The notes below the pieces were generated by a model. That model made no database searches. It was not told where the DNA came from and saw only the letters and a program-made list of their open reading frames with translations. A program made the position numbers and the translations under genes. Below, in pieces: positions 63,771 through 64,000 of a stretch of 64,000 bases of DNA. Positions within the stretch are counted from its first letter, which is position 1. Each line of letters opens with the position of its first letter. Source of the DNA: Bog-473 sp963755495 (GTDB lineage: Bacteria; Actinomycetota; Acidimicrobiia; Acidimicrobiales; RAAP-2); NCBI GenBank assembly GCA_963755495.1, contig CAVWJS010000011.1, positions 62,001 to 126,000 of the forward strand, given 5' to 3'.

Positions 63771-63798
63771 TTGCGACGTCGACAGATGTCATTACAAT
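63771..63798 (+). promoter_or_regulatory. Putative sigma-70-type promoter
   Basis: TTGCGA (63771-63776) and TACAAT (63793-63798) with a 16-base spacer fit a sigma-70-like promoter. It points rightward toward the unfinished frame at 63903. No other signal in the window ends explains it; evidence is by eye. Confidence 0.4.
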
Positions 63799-63902
63799 GG
63801 AGTTTCGAGGTGGTTGCGGGAACTCTCTCTGCAGGGGTTCTTATACCCGCGCATCGAACGGTCGAGCCGGCGCCGCCCTGAAGAAGCGAGACTGAGACCC
63901 CA

Positions 63903-64000
63903 GTGGAAGAACAAGTGAAAATCGACTCTCGAGCTGAGTTGATGGATCGTGTTCAATCACGAGTGCAATCACGCCTACAGCGTGTCTCCATGGCGGTCGA
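63903..64000 (+). CDS. Possible gene start, cut by window edge
   Basis: GTG at 63903 opens a frame (MEEQVKIDSRAELMDRVQSR...) without stop to the window end. The charged, helical-looking 32 residues are not assignable. A putative promoter lies about 105 bases upstream. It could be a real gene beginning or an open frame by chance. Confidence 0.3.
   Translation, partial: MEEQVKIDSRAELMDRVQSRVQSRLQRVSMAV

Noticed and set aside
63700..63918. 72-codon open frame after tRNA-Tyr
   Set aside because: It begins inside the tRNA and has an Arg/Pro-rich composition without family features.
1..64000. Mobile elements, prophage or CRISPR array
   Set aside because: No transposase, integrase, phage structural gene, terminal inverted repeats or repeat-spacer array was seen.

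Overview
The window reads as ordinary chromosome of a high-GC actinobacterium, most likely in or near the class Acidimicrobiia. Pointers are the many GTG starts, three F420-type LLM oxidoreductases, a polyphosphate-glucokinase-like ROK protein, a MarP-like membrane serine protease, two DUF2510 proteins, an 11-bp direct-repeat PHO box of the actinobacterial type, and a secreted protein with YWLVASDGG-type repeats that I associate with Acidimicrobiia. The placement is inference from gene content; there is no rRNA gene.

Layout. 1-3 kb: end of a DedA membrane protein, then a VirB4-like and a VirD4/TraG-like ATPase gene end to end. 3-6.5 kb: PIG-L deacetylase and a DrrAB-type ABC exporter, divergent from a TetR gene, with two copies of an 18-bp operator between them. 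6.5-11.5 kb: sugar kinase, tRNA-Arg(ACG), SDR, GH3 glycosidase, alpha/beta hydrolase. 11.7-20.4 kb: recC-recB-recD, with 4-bp start/stop overlaps but about ten reading-frame breaks. 20.4-25.5 kb: SDR, then the phosphate transporter operon pstB-pstS-pstC-pstA behind a PHO box. 25.5-34 kb: TIGR00725 protein, AI-2E transporter, winged-helix protein, LLM oxidoreductase, beta-lactamase-like protein, CAP/repeat protein, iron-permease-like protein, BtuF-like protein. 34-43.6 kb: TetR plus cytochrome P450, paired bacterial PH-domain proteins, SDR plus M20 amidohydrolase, nitrobindin-like protein, DUF2510-DUF4328 protein, two back-to-back LLM oxidoreductases. 43.6-50.3 kb: BNR-type lipoprotein, MarP protease, then GH15 glycosidase, glucose dehydrogenase and a metallo-beta-lactamase-fold hydrolase. 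50.3-57.5 kb: housekeeping block with two tRNA-Ser genes around tadA, SRP RNA, dnaX, recR, asd, phoU and rmuC. 57.8-64 kb: UDP-sulfoquinovose synthase, an unknown anchored protein, citrate synthase, acyl-CoA thioesterase II, GtrA, YajQ, tRNA-Tyr and the start of an unfinished frame.

How parts fit together. The Pst system and the separately encoded PhoU form the phosphate module. recR and dnaX with the RecBCD genes and rmuC cover DNA maintenance. GH15, glucose dehydrogenase and the MBL protein form a compact sugar-oxidation unit. tRNA-Arg(ACG) is the expected substrate of TadA.

Quality caveat. About seventeen apparent frameshifts were found. Ten lie in recCBD and four in 49.7-50.5 kb; single ones hit the P450, the M20 amidohydrolase and asd. 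Conserved protein continues across each break and several breaks lie in C or G runs, so sequence error is the leading explanation, but the clustering in recCBD deserves a read-level check. I found no CRISPR array, insertion sequence or phage module. No gene-free stretch exceeds about 300 bases, apart from the interval near 7.3-7.7 kb that holds the tRNA-Arg gene.
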